8,881 nucleotides of DNA, taken from positions 1-8,881 of the forward strand of contig CAUZDT010000050.1 of the NCBI GenBank assembly GCA_963578705.1, in the 5' to 3' direction. The number at the start of each line of letters is the position of its first letter. Position 1 is the stretch's first letter. The notes below the pieces were generated by a model. That model did no database searches. It had not been told where the DNA came from and saw only the letters and a list, made by a program, of their open reading frames with translations. The DNA comes from UBA8886 sp963578705. Its GTDB lineage: Archaea; Thermoplasmatota; Poseidoniia; MGIII; CG-Epi1. A program made the translations under genes and the position numbers. Of the stretch, positions 1-5,563 are shown piece by piece.

Positions 1-376
1 TGGCGAGCAGCACGACTGGGATTTCACCGGTCACCTGCATCAAGGTCTTAATCCAGTCAATCGTCGCAAGTAGCGTCTCGCGGCGGGTGATGTCGCAGAC
101 AATCATAGCCCCCTCCGCGCCACGGTAGTACGCTTGCTTGACATTGCCGAGCGTCTTTTGGCCGGCAATATCCCAGATCATCAGCGTCACGTCCATGTCA
201 GGCTTCGCGCCGCCGGAGCGGAGCGGAACTTCCTTCTTGACAATCTTCGCACCAATCGTGGTCAGGTACTTGTCATCGAAGGCGTCAATCACGAACCGCC
301 GGATGAGACTGGTCTTGCCTACGGCGGGGTCGCCGAGCACTACTATTTTTTTCGAGATTTTCTTGGCTGCCATCAT
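1..376 (-). CDS. Ras/Rab-like small GTPase, C-terminal part missing
   Basis: This is a small GTP-binding protein of the Ras superfamily, truncated by the window edge after 125 residues. The G1 P-loop is GDPAVGKTS at residues 15-23, the G2 threonine is T40 in TTIG, and G3 is WDIAGQ at 68-73 with the catalytic-type glutamine Q73. The visible part ends at PVVLLA, exactly where NKxD (G4) should begin. There is no N-terminal extension or signal peptide, so a cytosolic switch protein is likely. Starts at 376 or 373 (tandem ATG) are both possible. The first is preferred because GAGGAT lies 8 nt upstream of it. Its own TATA box lies between it and the upstream gene fpg. Rab-like GTPases of this size are known in archaea, but the partner here cannot be inferred. 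The family call is firm; the cellular role is unknown. Confidence 0.9.
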   Translation of the reverse strand, partial: MMAAKKISKKIVVLGDPAVGKTSLIRRFVIDAFDDKYLTTIGAKIVKKEVPLRSGGAKPDMDVTLMIWDIAGQKTLGNVKQAYYRGAEGAMIVCDITRRETLLATIDWIKTLMQVTGEIPVVLLA

Positions 377-384
377 GGTTCAGG

Positions 385-390
385 ATCCTC
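385..390 (-). promoter_or_regulatory. Ribosome binding site of the small GTPase
   Basis: GAGGAT on the minus strand, 8 nt before the ATG at 376. It fits the archaeal anti-Shine-Dalgarno sequence only partly. It favours the first of the two tandem ATG codons. Confidence 0.45.
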
Positions 391-411
391 TTTCGGCGCT
401 AGCCCCGAGAT

Positions 412-419
412 GTATTTAA
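412..419 (-). promoter_or_regulatory. TATA box of the small GTPase gene
   Basis: TTAAATAC on the minus strand, a good match to the archaeal TATA consensus. It sits 35 nt before the ATG at 376, which predicts a leader of about 15 nt that includes the GAGGAT site. It lies just past the fpg stop codon, so the GTPase probably has its own transcript as well as any read-through. Confidence 0.6.
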
Positions 420-423
420 GGAT

Positions 424-1209
424 TCAGAGCGGTTGGCAGCGCGGGCAGGAGTGCGTCCCGCGCTGCGCGACGACGCTGCGCTCGACCGCCGTTCCGCAGC
501 GGTAGCACGGCTCCCCCGTGCGACGGAAGACCTGCAGGCGGTCGCGGAACCGCCCCGGCGCGCCGTCCGGGCCGGCGAAATCCTGCACGGTCGTGCCGCC
601 CGCGGCAATCGCGGCGCGCAGGATGCGGCGGATGTGCCGGTGCAGCAGCCGCACTTCGCCAACGGAGAGCGAGGCGGCGGTCCGCAGCGGGTGGATGCGC
701 GCGGCGTGAAGCGACTCGTCGACGTAGATGTTCCCCAGCCCGGCGAGGAAGCGCTGGTCGAGCAGCAGCGGCTTCAGCCTCGCCTTGCGGGGGGCCAGCA
801 TCGCCTCGAAGCGGGCGGCGGTGAAGTTGCGCGAGAGCGGTTCGGGGCCGAGGTGGCCGACCACTTCGCTGGCGCGCGCGACGAGCCAGGCGCGGCCGAA
901 CTTGCGCATGTCGACGAGGCAGAACCAGTCGCCGCCGTCGAGCCCGAACGCGACCGTGGTCCGCGCCGGCGGCTCGCGCGCCACTACCAGCCGGCCGGTC
1001 ATGCGCAGGTGGACGACGAGCCAGCCGTCGTCGAGCCGCAGCAGCAGGAACTTGCCGCGCCGCTCGAGCCGCATGATGCGGCGCCCAGCGACTGGCAGCG
1101 GGGTCGCCGCGGCATTCGGCCAGCGTGCTTTGGCGGCGGTGAGGCTGCGCCCCGCCAGCAGCGGCGCGAGCGCGCGGCGGCAGGTCTCGACTTCGGGCAG
1201 CTCCGGCAC
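424..1209 (-). CDS. mutM: Formamidopyrimidine-DNA glycosylase (Fpg/MutM)
   Basis: Bifunctional DNA glycosylase/AP lyase that removes 8-oxoguanine and formamidopyrimidines. The start is GTG at 1209, giving MPELPE. The proline after the initiator Met is the catalytic nucleophile and is followed by the conserved Glu. K53 in RRGKF matches the essential lysine of E. coli Fpg. M70, R102 and F104 match the void-filling Met/Arg/Phe triad. The H2TH part runs through about residues 115-215, with the hallmark GLGNIYVDE at 157-165. A C-terminal zinc finger has C235, C238, C255 and C258 (CX2C-X16-CX2C) and R250 in its loop. The 261-residue length is close to the usual 270. It is divergently transcribed from cysS. 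Fpg is mainly bacterial, and archaea more often use Ogg or AGOG enzymes, so bacterial ancestry is plausible (inference). Confidence 0.96.
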   Translation of the reverse strand: MPELPEVETCRRALAPLLAGRSLTAAKARWPNAAATPLPVAGRRIMRLERRGKFLLLRLDDGWLVVHLRMTGRLVVAREPPARTTVAFGLDGGDWFCLVDMRKFGRAWLVARASEVVGHLGPEPLSRNFTAARFEAMLAPRKARLKPLLLDQRFLAGLGNIYVDESLHAARIHPLRTAASLSVGEVRLLHRHIRRILRAAIAAGGTTVQDFAGPDGAPGRFRDRLQVFRRTGEPCYRCGTAVERSVVAQRGTHSCPRCQPL

Positions 1210-1229
1210 GCAGCCGCAGGCGGGAGCGG

Positions 1230-1236
1230 TTTTAAT
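1230..1236. promoter_or_regulatory. Shared TATA box of the fpg and cysS genes
   Basis: TTTTAAT on the plus strand, ATTAAAA on the minus strand. It is the only A/T-rich run in the 47-bp gap between two GTG starts. Exactly 20 nt separate it from the cysS GTG at 1257 and exactly 20 nt from the fpg GTG at 1209. That spacing places both transcription starts at or next to the start codons, so both mRNAs should be leaderless. No Shine-Dalgarno sequence is seen for either gene. Confidence 0.65.
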
Positions 1237-1256
1237 CCGGCCTACCCTCGCGTCGC

Positions 1257-2675
1257 GTGCTCAGGGTCTACAACAGCGCCAGCCGCGCGCTCGAGGAGTT
1301 CACGCCGCGCGAGCCCGGTAAGGTGCGAATGTACGTCTGCGGGCTGACGGTCTACAACGACATGCACCTCGGCCACGCGCGGAGCTACGTCGCGTTCGAC
1401 GCCATACGGCGCTGGCTCGAGCACTCCGGTTACGCGGTCGAGCATGTTCAGAATCACACGGACATCGATGACAAGATAATCGCGCGCGCTGCCGAGGAAG
1501 GCGTCACGCCGGCGGAGCTGGCCGACCACTACATCGCGCGCACCACCGCCGACCTGGTGGCACTCTGCGTGCGCCCGCCGCACCAGATGCCGCGCGCGAC
1601 CGATTACGTCGAGCAGATGGTTGCAGTCATCACCGACCTGCTGGCAAAGGGGCACGCCTACGTTGCCGAACCGGCAGAGGGGGCGCTGGCGCCCGACGTC
1701 TACTTCGACGTCCCGTCGGCGCGCGAGCAGTTCGGCACGCTGACTGGGCAGTCGCTCGAGGAGCTCGAGGCAGGCGCGCGGGTCGCGGTCGACCCGCGCA
1801 AGCACAACCCGGCCGACTTTGCGCTCTGGAAGGGCGCCCGCGAAGGCGAGCCGAGCTGGGATTCGCCGTGGGGCGCTGGCCGCCCGGGATGGCACATCGA
1901 GTGCTCGGCGATGTCACTCACATTGCTGGGGCCGCAGTTCGACATCCATGGAGGCGGCAGCGACCTGAAGTTCCCGCACCACGAGTCGGAGATCCTGCAG
2001 ACCGAGTGCCACACCGGAAAGCATCCGATGGTGAAATACTGGATGCACACGGGATTCCTGACTATCGACAAGGAAAAGATGTCAAAGTCGCTCGACAATT
2101 TCTTCCTGGTGCGCGACGTGCTCCAGCACGCCAGCGCCGAGGTGGTGCGCTTTTACCTGCTCAACGCCCACTATCGCTCGCCAATCGACTTCAGCGATGC
2201 GGCGCTTGATGAAGCAGCATCTGCTCACGACCGGCTAGCGGCGACGCTCCACCGCTACCGCACCGCGTCAAGCGCCAGCGGTGACGCGCCCAAAGCGCTG
2301 CACGACGCCGTCGCAACCGCTCGGGCCGACTTCGGTGCGGCGATGGACGACGACTTCAACACCCGTGAGGCACTCGCGGCGCTCTATGGGCTGGCGCGCG
2401 AGGCGAACCGGCACGCGCCCGGAGCGCTCGCGTCGGAGCTGCGCGACGCGGTCGCCGCCGCCTTCGAGGAGCTGGGCGGCGAGGTGCTCGGGCTGTTCGC
2501 CCCCCGCGAGGCAGTGGGGCCGGGTGACGCTGAAATCAAGGCGCTGCTGGCGCAGCGCGAGGCGGCCCGCGCAGCGAAGGAGTGGGCGGAGGCGGACCGG
2601 ATACGCGACGAACTCGCGGAGCAGGGGGTCGAGGTGCAGGACACGCCGGACGGCGTGCGGTGGCGGCGGGTCTGA
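1257..2675 (+). CDS. cysS: Cysteinyl-tRNA synthetase
   Basis: Class I aminoacyl-tRNA synthetase that charges tRNA-Cys with cysteine. The signature HLGH (HIGH motif) is at residues 37-40 and KMSKS at 274-278. Zinc ligands expected for the family are visible as C28 (YVCGLTVYN), C216 (GWHIECSAMS) and the FPHHE motif at 239-243, preceded by DIHGGGSDL. A helical DALR-type anticodon-binding region follows from about residue 310. The end, DGVRWRRV, is typical of the family. The 472-residue length is normal. The start is GTG at 1257, chosen because MLRVYNSASR aligns with family N-termini and the TATA box lies 20 nt upstream. Its 3' end is convergent with the FKBP gene, with one base between the stop codons. 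CysS is present, so this organism need not depend on the SepRS/SepCysS route. Confidence 0.98.
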   Translation: MLRVYNSASRALEEFTPREPGKVRMYVCGLTVYNDMHLGHARSYVAFDAIRRWLEHSGYAVEHVQNHTDIDDKIIARAAEEGVTPAELADHYIARTTADLVALCVRPPHQMPRATDYVEQMVAVITDLLAKGHAYVAEPAEGALAPDVYFDVPSAREQFGTLTGQSLEELEAGARVAVDPRKHNPADFALWKGAREGEPSWDSPWGAGRPGWHIECSAMSLTLLGPQFDIHGGGSDLKFPHHESEILQTECHTGKHPMVKYWMHTGFLTIDKEKMSKSLDNFFLVRDVLQHASAEVVRFYLLNAHYRSPIDFSDAALDEAASAHDRLAATLHRYRTASSASGDAPKALHDAVATARADFGAAMDDDFNTREALAALYGLAREANRHAPGALASELRDAVAAAFEELGGEVLGLFAPREAVGPGDAEIKALLAQREAARAAKEWAEADRIRDELAEQGVEVQDTPDGVRWRRV

Positions 2676-2676
2676 A

Positions 2677-3459
2677 CTACTTCTTCGCAGCCTTTTTCTT
2701 CTTCGGCGCCGCCTTCTTCTTGCTCGCAGCCTTCTTCGCCTTCTTTTTCACCGGCACTTTCTTCTTCTTCGCTTCCTTCTTTTCCGGCTTGGTGCCTTCG
2801 TAGCTCTCAACGAAGATTATCTCTTCCAAATCGGTGTGCTTGCGCAGCGCCGCGACGACGCGATACTTGGCCTGGAACCAGGCCGGGTCGAACTTGCAGC
2901 GGTCGGGAAGGGTGATTTCGGCGCGTTTGCCGGTGAGGGCGATTTCCGGTGTGTCGCCTGACGGGTATTCCATGTCGAACAGCGCCGCCACCTTGGCGTC
3001 CGCTTTCGAGACTTTCGACTTGATGGTGAACTTGAAGAGCAGCTCCTTCCCCGCCAGGTGCTGGTTGTAATCGACCCGCACGCGCGAGCCGTAGATTGCG
3101 ACGAGGTGTGCATGTCGCCCATCAATTTCCAGCTCCTCGCCGGAGTAACCTTTGGCATCAGGGCAGGCACGGTCGAACCGTTTTCGCGCCATGGTCTCGA
3201 TGAGCTTCGGGTCGCGCTGGCCGTACGCTTCCTCGGGCGACAGCGTCGCCTCGCTCGCTTCGCCCACCTTCGCTTTCTTCAGCGCCGCCTCGAGGCCCGG
3301 TACAAGCCGCCCTTCGCCGATGATGACTGTGATTGGCTCATAGGGGCGTCCCTCTTCGTGGGTGTCGGCGTCCTTCGCCGCCTTCTCGAGCGTCGTGTCG
3401 AACAGTTCGCCGTCGGTGTGCCCCTCGTAGTCGAGGGTGATGATATCGCCATCTCGCAT
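2677..3459 (-). CDS. FKBP-type peptidyl-prolyl isomerase with Lys-rich tail
   Basis: Archaeal long-type FKBP/SlyD-like prolyl isomerase and chaperone, probably cytosolic. The catalytic FKBP half starts with GDIITLDYEG (4-13) and continues with GELFDTT and RLVPGLEAAL (51-60). The inserted flap region follows at about 90-130, then the family motif VRVDYNQHLAGKEL (127-140). A C-terminal extra domain, about 148-223, resembles that of the 26-28 kDa archaeal FKBPs. Residues 224-260 are a low-complexity tail with 21 lysines in 37 residues, mixed with Ala and Pro as in histone H1 tails. This tail is unusual and suggests binding to nucleic acid or the ribosome (inference). The start at 3459 is supported by a TATA box 20 nt upstream and the lack of a Shine-Dalgarno site, consistent with a leaderless mRNA. 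Confidence 0.92.
   Translation of the reverse strand: MRDGDIITLDYEGHTDGELFDTTLEKAAKDADTHEEGRPYEPITVIIGEGRLVPGLEAALKKAKVGEASEATLSPEEAYGQRDPKLIETMARKRFDRACPDAKGYSGEELEIDGRHAHLVAIYGSRVRVDYNQHLAGKELLFKFTIKSKVSKADAKVAALFDMEYPSGDTPEIALTGKRAEITLPDRCKFDPAWFQAKYRVVAALRKHTDLEEIIFVESYEGTKPEKKEAKKKKVPVKKKAKKAASKKKAAPKKKKAAKK
2693..2704 (+). terminator. Probable U-tract terminator of cysS
   Basis: TTTTTCTTCTTC lies 17 nt after the cysS stop codon, with a second tract (TTCTTTTTC, 2741-2749) behind it. Archaeal RNA polymerase terminates at runs of U without needing a hairpin. The tract is the antisense of Lys codons in the FKBP tail, so one stretch would serve both roles. Identification is by position and composition only. 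Confidence 0.45.
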
Positions 3460-3479
3460 GGCGGCGCGTAAATGCGGCC

Positions 3480-3487
3480 GTATTAAG
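3480..3487 (-). promoter_or_regulatory. TATA box of the FKBP gene
   Basis: CTTAATAC on the minus strand ends exactly 20 nt before the ATG at 3459, the spacing expected for a leaderless transcript. Transcription factor B recognition sequence upstream is not obvious. Confidence 0.6.
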
Positions 3488-3539
3488 TGGTTGTGTCAGC
3501 GCGTCCGCTTGCGCGAACCGGTTTTGCGAGCACGTCAGG

Positions 3540-3546
3540 GTTAAAC
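3540..3546 (+). promoter_or_regulatory. TATA box of egsA
   Basis: GTTAAAC is followed by 21 nt and then the ATG at 3568. The distance predicts a leaderless mRNA starting at that ATG and argues against the in-frame GTG at 3487, which lies upstream of this promoter. Confidence 0.55.
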
Positions 3547-3567
3547 ACGCCGCTCGCTGCGCCCTTC

Positions 3568-4614
3568 ATGAAACCGCGCCCGCCGCGCTCGATGGTCCTG
3601 CCGCGGATGGTAGTTACCGGCCCCGGCGTTATCGAGCAGCTGCCGGCGGTCATCGCCGAGCTGGACCTGCCCGAGCGAGGGCTGTTGGTCTGCGACGCGG
3701 TCACCCGCTCCGTGGCGGGCGACCGCGTGCTCGGCTACCTCGAGGAGACGGGCCACCCGGTCGCGGTCATCGAAATCGGCGGCGCCAACATGGAGGAACT
3801 GGCGCGGGTCGAGGCGGCCGCCGACGGCTGCGGCTTCCTTGCCGGCGTTGGTGGCGGCCGCCCGGTTGACCTTGCCAAGCAGGCGGGCTACCACCTCGAC
3901 CTGCCGTTCATCTCGGTCCCAACGGCAGCGTCGCACGACGGCTTCGCGTCGGCGCGCGCGTCGATTCGCGCTGCAGGACAGAAGACCTCGATGGAGGCAC
4001 GCCCGCCGATTGCGGTGGTCGCCGACACCAGCATCATCGCCTCGGCGCCGCACCGCCTGCTGGCGGCCGGCATCGGGGATATCGTCAGCAACCAGACCGC
4101 GGTACTCGACTGGCAGCTCGGCCGTGACCGCGGCGAGGAGTATTCGGCCTACGCGGCGGCGCTCTCGGAGATGACCGCCCGGCTGGTCGAGGAGGCCCCC
4201 GAACTGGTCGCCGGCAGCAGCGAAGAGGGGGTGCGGCTGGTGGTCAAGGCGCTGATTTCCTCAGGCGTCGCGATGTCGATAGCCGGCTCGTCGCGCCCCG
4301 CCTCGGGCGGCGAACACAAGTTCTCGCACTGGCTCGACGCCAACGCCGGCAGCCCTGCGCTGCACGGCGAGCAATGTGGTGTCGGCTCGATTGTGACGAT
4401 GCAGCTCCACGGCGGCGACTGGCAGCGCATCCGCGACACCCTCGCCGCAGCCGGCGCGCCCGTCACCGCGGAGCAGTTGGGGCTGGATGACGCCATCGTC
4501 CTCGAGGCGCTGCGCGAGGCGCACACTATCCGGCCGCAACGCTACACCATCCTCGACCGCGAGCCGCCCGAAACGATTGAGCGGGCGGCTCGCGAGACCG
4601 GCGTTGTTTCCTAA
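3568..4614 (+). CDS. egsA: sn-Glycerol-1-phosphate dehydrogenase
   Basis: NAD(P)-dependent, zinc-containing enzyme that reduces dihydroxyacetone phosphate to sn-glycerol 1-phosphate, the backbone of archaeal ether lipids. The dinucleotide-binding loop is GVGGGRPVD at residues 93-101. The substrate-site motif SHDGFAS is at 122-128. Candidate zinc ligands are D171 in AGIGD, H250 in GGEHKFSH and H266 in ALHGEQ, each in its usual family context. The 348-residue length matches archaeal homologues. An in-frame GTG at 3487 would add 27 residues with no family resemblance. ATG 3568 is preferred because MVLPRMVVTGPGVI then sits at the N-terminus as in relatives and a TATA box lies 21 nt upstream. The enzyme is cytosolic. 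It is followed on the same strand by the CADD gene after 160 bp, which has its own TATA box. Confidence 0.97.
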   Translation: MKPRPPRSMVLPRMVVTGPGVIEQLPAVIAELDLPERGLLVCDAVTRSVAGDRVLGYLEETGHPVAVIEIGGANMEELARVEAAADGCGFLAGVGGGRPVDLAKQAGYHLDLPFISVPTAASHDGFASARASIRAAGQKTSMEARPPIAVVADTSIIASAPHRLLAAGIGDIVSNQTAVLDWQLGRDRGEEYSAYAAALSEMTARLVEEAPELVAGSSEEGVRLVVKALISSGVAMSIAGSSRPASGGEHKFSHWLDANAGSPALHGEQCGVGSIVTMQLHGGDWQRIRDTLAAAGAPVTAEQLGLDDAIVLEALREAHTIRPQRYTILDREPPETIERAARETGVVS

Positions 4615-4617
4615 CGA

Positions 4618-4633
4618 CCGATATTTAAATCGG
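4618..4633 (+). promoter_or_regulatory. TATA box within an inverted repeat, upstream of the CADD gene
   Basis: A strong TATA-like core, ATTTAAAT (4623-4630), is enclosed by the inverted repeat CCGAT/ATCGG (4618-4622 and 4629-4633). It begins 3 nt after the egsA stop. With the 20-21 nt spacing seen elsewhere in the window, transcription would start near 4650, giving the CADD mRNA a leader of about 125 nt. The flanking symmetry could be a repressor operator over the TATA box or could be chance. Confidence 0.5.
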
Positions 4634-4649
4634 AGACAGCCGCTTCCGG

Positions 4650-4774
4650 CTCCCGAAGGCGGCCGCGGCCGGCGTGACTGTACGGCAGTCGCGCCTCCTC
4701 AGGCGGAGCGCAATACTTTTGAGCCGGCCGGGACTACGCCCTCGCCGCCAAGGCGGCCCAAAGGTGAGATTGAG
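4650..4774 (+). ncRNA. Candidate structured 5' leader of the CADD mRNA
   Basis: Stem 1: 4671-4680 pairs with 4686-4695, ten pairs including one G-U, with loop UACGG. Stem 2: CGCCT (4692-4696) pairs with AGGCG (4701-4705), and shares 4692-4695 with stem 1, so the two exclude each other. Stem 3: GCCGC/GCGGC around 4744-4757, ending 4 nt before the Shine-Dalgarno site. A further GC-rich stem at 4639-4663 straddles the predicted transcription start. Mutually exclusive stems before a biosynthetic gene suggest regulation, but no known riboswitch class was recognised. GC-rich DNA folds readily, and stem 2 with TTTT at 4717-4720 could instead belong to the end of egsA. Confidence 0.3.
4762..4767 (+). 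promoter_or_regulatory. Ribosome binding site of the CADD gene
   Basis: AGGTGA, 7 nt before the ATG at 4775, matches the archaeal Shine-Dalgarno consensus. It fixes the start there; upstream in-frame codons would run back into egsA. Confidence 0.75.
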
Positions 4775-5476
4775 ATGAACAAATCGACCAAGGTATTCCT
4801 GGACCGGATTGACGCAGCCGTGGCCAAGCACGCGCTGCTGGACCACCCCTTCTACCAGCTCTGGAACAAGGGCGAGCTGCCGCGCGAGGCGCTGGATGAA
4901 TATTCGCGCCAGTATTACGCGCATGTAAGGGCGTTCCCCACCTATGTGAGTGCAGTGCATTCCCGCTGCGACGATATCAGCGTGCGGCAGATGCTGCTCG
5001 ATAACCTGGTCGAAGAGGAGCAGGGTCCCGATAACCACCCCGAGCTCTGGCTGCGTTTTGTCGAGGGGCTTGGCGTCAGCCGCGAGAGCGCGCAGGATGT
5101 GGAGATGCTCGACGCGACGCGCGACTCGGTCGCCGCGCTGCGCGACCTCTGCGAAGGCGACGACTACCGCAACGGCGTCGCGGCGCTCTACGCCTACGAA
5201 TCGCAGGTGCCCGACGTTTCGCGCACCAAGCGCGAAGGCCTCGCCAAGTTTTACGCGCTGGACGACCCGCGTGCGGTGGAGTTCTTCACCGTCCACGAAG
5301 AGGCTGACTTGCGACATCGCGCCGAGGAGCGCGCCATCCTGGCGCGCGAATGCCGCGACAAGGCGAGCCGTGACGCGACGGTAGCTGCGGCCGGCGCCGC
5401 ATCGCAGGCCCTGTGGCATTTCCTCGACGGCGTTTATGACGCGTATATCGAGCCGTGTGCAAAGTGCGCGGCCTGA
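4775..5476 (+). CDS. CADD-family diiron protein, probable p-aminobenzoate synthase
   Basis: Heme-oxygenase/TenA-fold protein of the CADD family, named after a Chlamydia protein that makes p-aminobenzoate for folate from its own Tyr and Lys side chains. The six expected metal ligands are present: E81 and H88 (LVEEEQGPDNHPELW), E142 (YAYESQVPD), H174, D178 and H181 (HEEADLRHR). The residues reported as sacrificial or mechanistic in Chlamydia, Y27 (HPFYQLW), Y141 and K152, are also present, and as I recall the literature all carry the same numbers. HSRCDD at 62-67 is another family signature. This register supports ATG 4775, as does AGGTGA upstream. The length is 233 residues; the C-terminus has a CAKC pair (228-231). 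TenA thiaminase and PqqC are relatives, but the motif set fits CADD better. The family call is strong; pABA synthesis is inferred. Confidence 0.88.
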   Translation: MNKSTKVFLDRIDAAVAKHALLDHPFYQLWNKGELPREALDEYSRQYYAHVRAFPTYVSAVHSRCDDISVRQMLLDNLVEEEQGPDNHPELWLRFVEGLGVSRESAQDVEMLDATRDSVAALRDLCEGDDYRNGVAALYAYESQVPDVSRTKREGLAKFYALDDPRAVEFFTVHEEADLRHRAEERAILARECRDKASRDATVAAAGAASQALWHFLDGVYDAYIEPCAKCAA

Positions 5477-5492
5477 AAAGATAGCGGAAAAA
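5476..5492 (-). terminator. Probable U-tract terminator of the eS1 gene
   Basis: Read on the minus strand this gives GCTTTTTCCGC and then TTTTC, about 70-85 nt after the eS1 stop and just before the convergent CADD stop. Such T runs are rare in this GC-rich window and fit archaeal U-tract termination. Confidence 0.4.
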
Positions 5493-5510
5493 GCTGCGAA
5501 TCGCCTGTTG

Positions 5511-5563
5511 AAGCCGCGACTGCAGTATCGCCTGCGGCGCCCGCCGCAGCGCCTTGCGGGCTT
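5511..5563. repeat. Inverted-repeat structure between convergent genes
   Basis: CTGCGGCG (5532-5539) and CGCCGCAG (5542-5549) form a perfect 8-bp inverted repeat. It is enclosed by AAGCCGC (5511-5517) and GCGGGCTT (5556-5563), which pair with one bulge. It fills most of the 85-bp gap between the CADD and eS1 stop codons and touches the eS1 stop. It may protect or define 3' ends of both mRNAs. No long T run follows it on the plus strand. Confidence 0.4.

Noticed and set aside
433..1347. A 304-codon plus-strand open frame antisense to fpg
   Set aside because: It runs opposite a gene with complete Fpg motifs, its product is Ala/Arg/Gly/Gln-rich without family motifs, and long antisense frames are expected at this GC content.
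2680..2790. Lysine-rich repeats as a DNA tandem repeat or sequencing artefact
   Set aside because: The units are irregular in length and codon use, the frame stays open to the stop, and the tail is joined to an intact FKBP.
3516..3523. Palindrome AACCGGTT between the FKBP and egsA promoters, considered as an operator
   Set aside because: Only 8 bp, symmetry does not extend into the flanks without bulges, and no second copy is seen in the window.
3487..3567. N-terminal extension of egsA from GTG 3487
   Set aside because: The 27 added residues do not resemble the family, and the TATA box at 3540-3546 lies inside it at leaderless distance from ATG 3568.
4487..4774. Extension of the CADD frame back into egsA
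   Set aside because: It would overlap the egsA 3' end in another frame. The residue register with Chlamydia CADD and the AGGTGA site both fix the start at 4775.
4650..4774. Known riboswitch (TPP, THF) or tRNA in the CADD leader
   Set aside because: No TPP or THF core motif and no tRNA T-arm or anticodon arm pattern could be found.
4625..5419. A 264-codon minus-strand open frame antisense to the CADD gene
   Set aside because: No recognisable motif, Arg/Leu/Val-rich, and the plus strand encodes a protein with all CADD residues.
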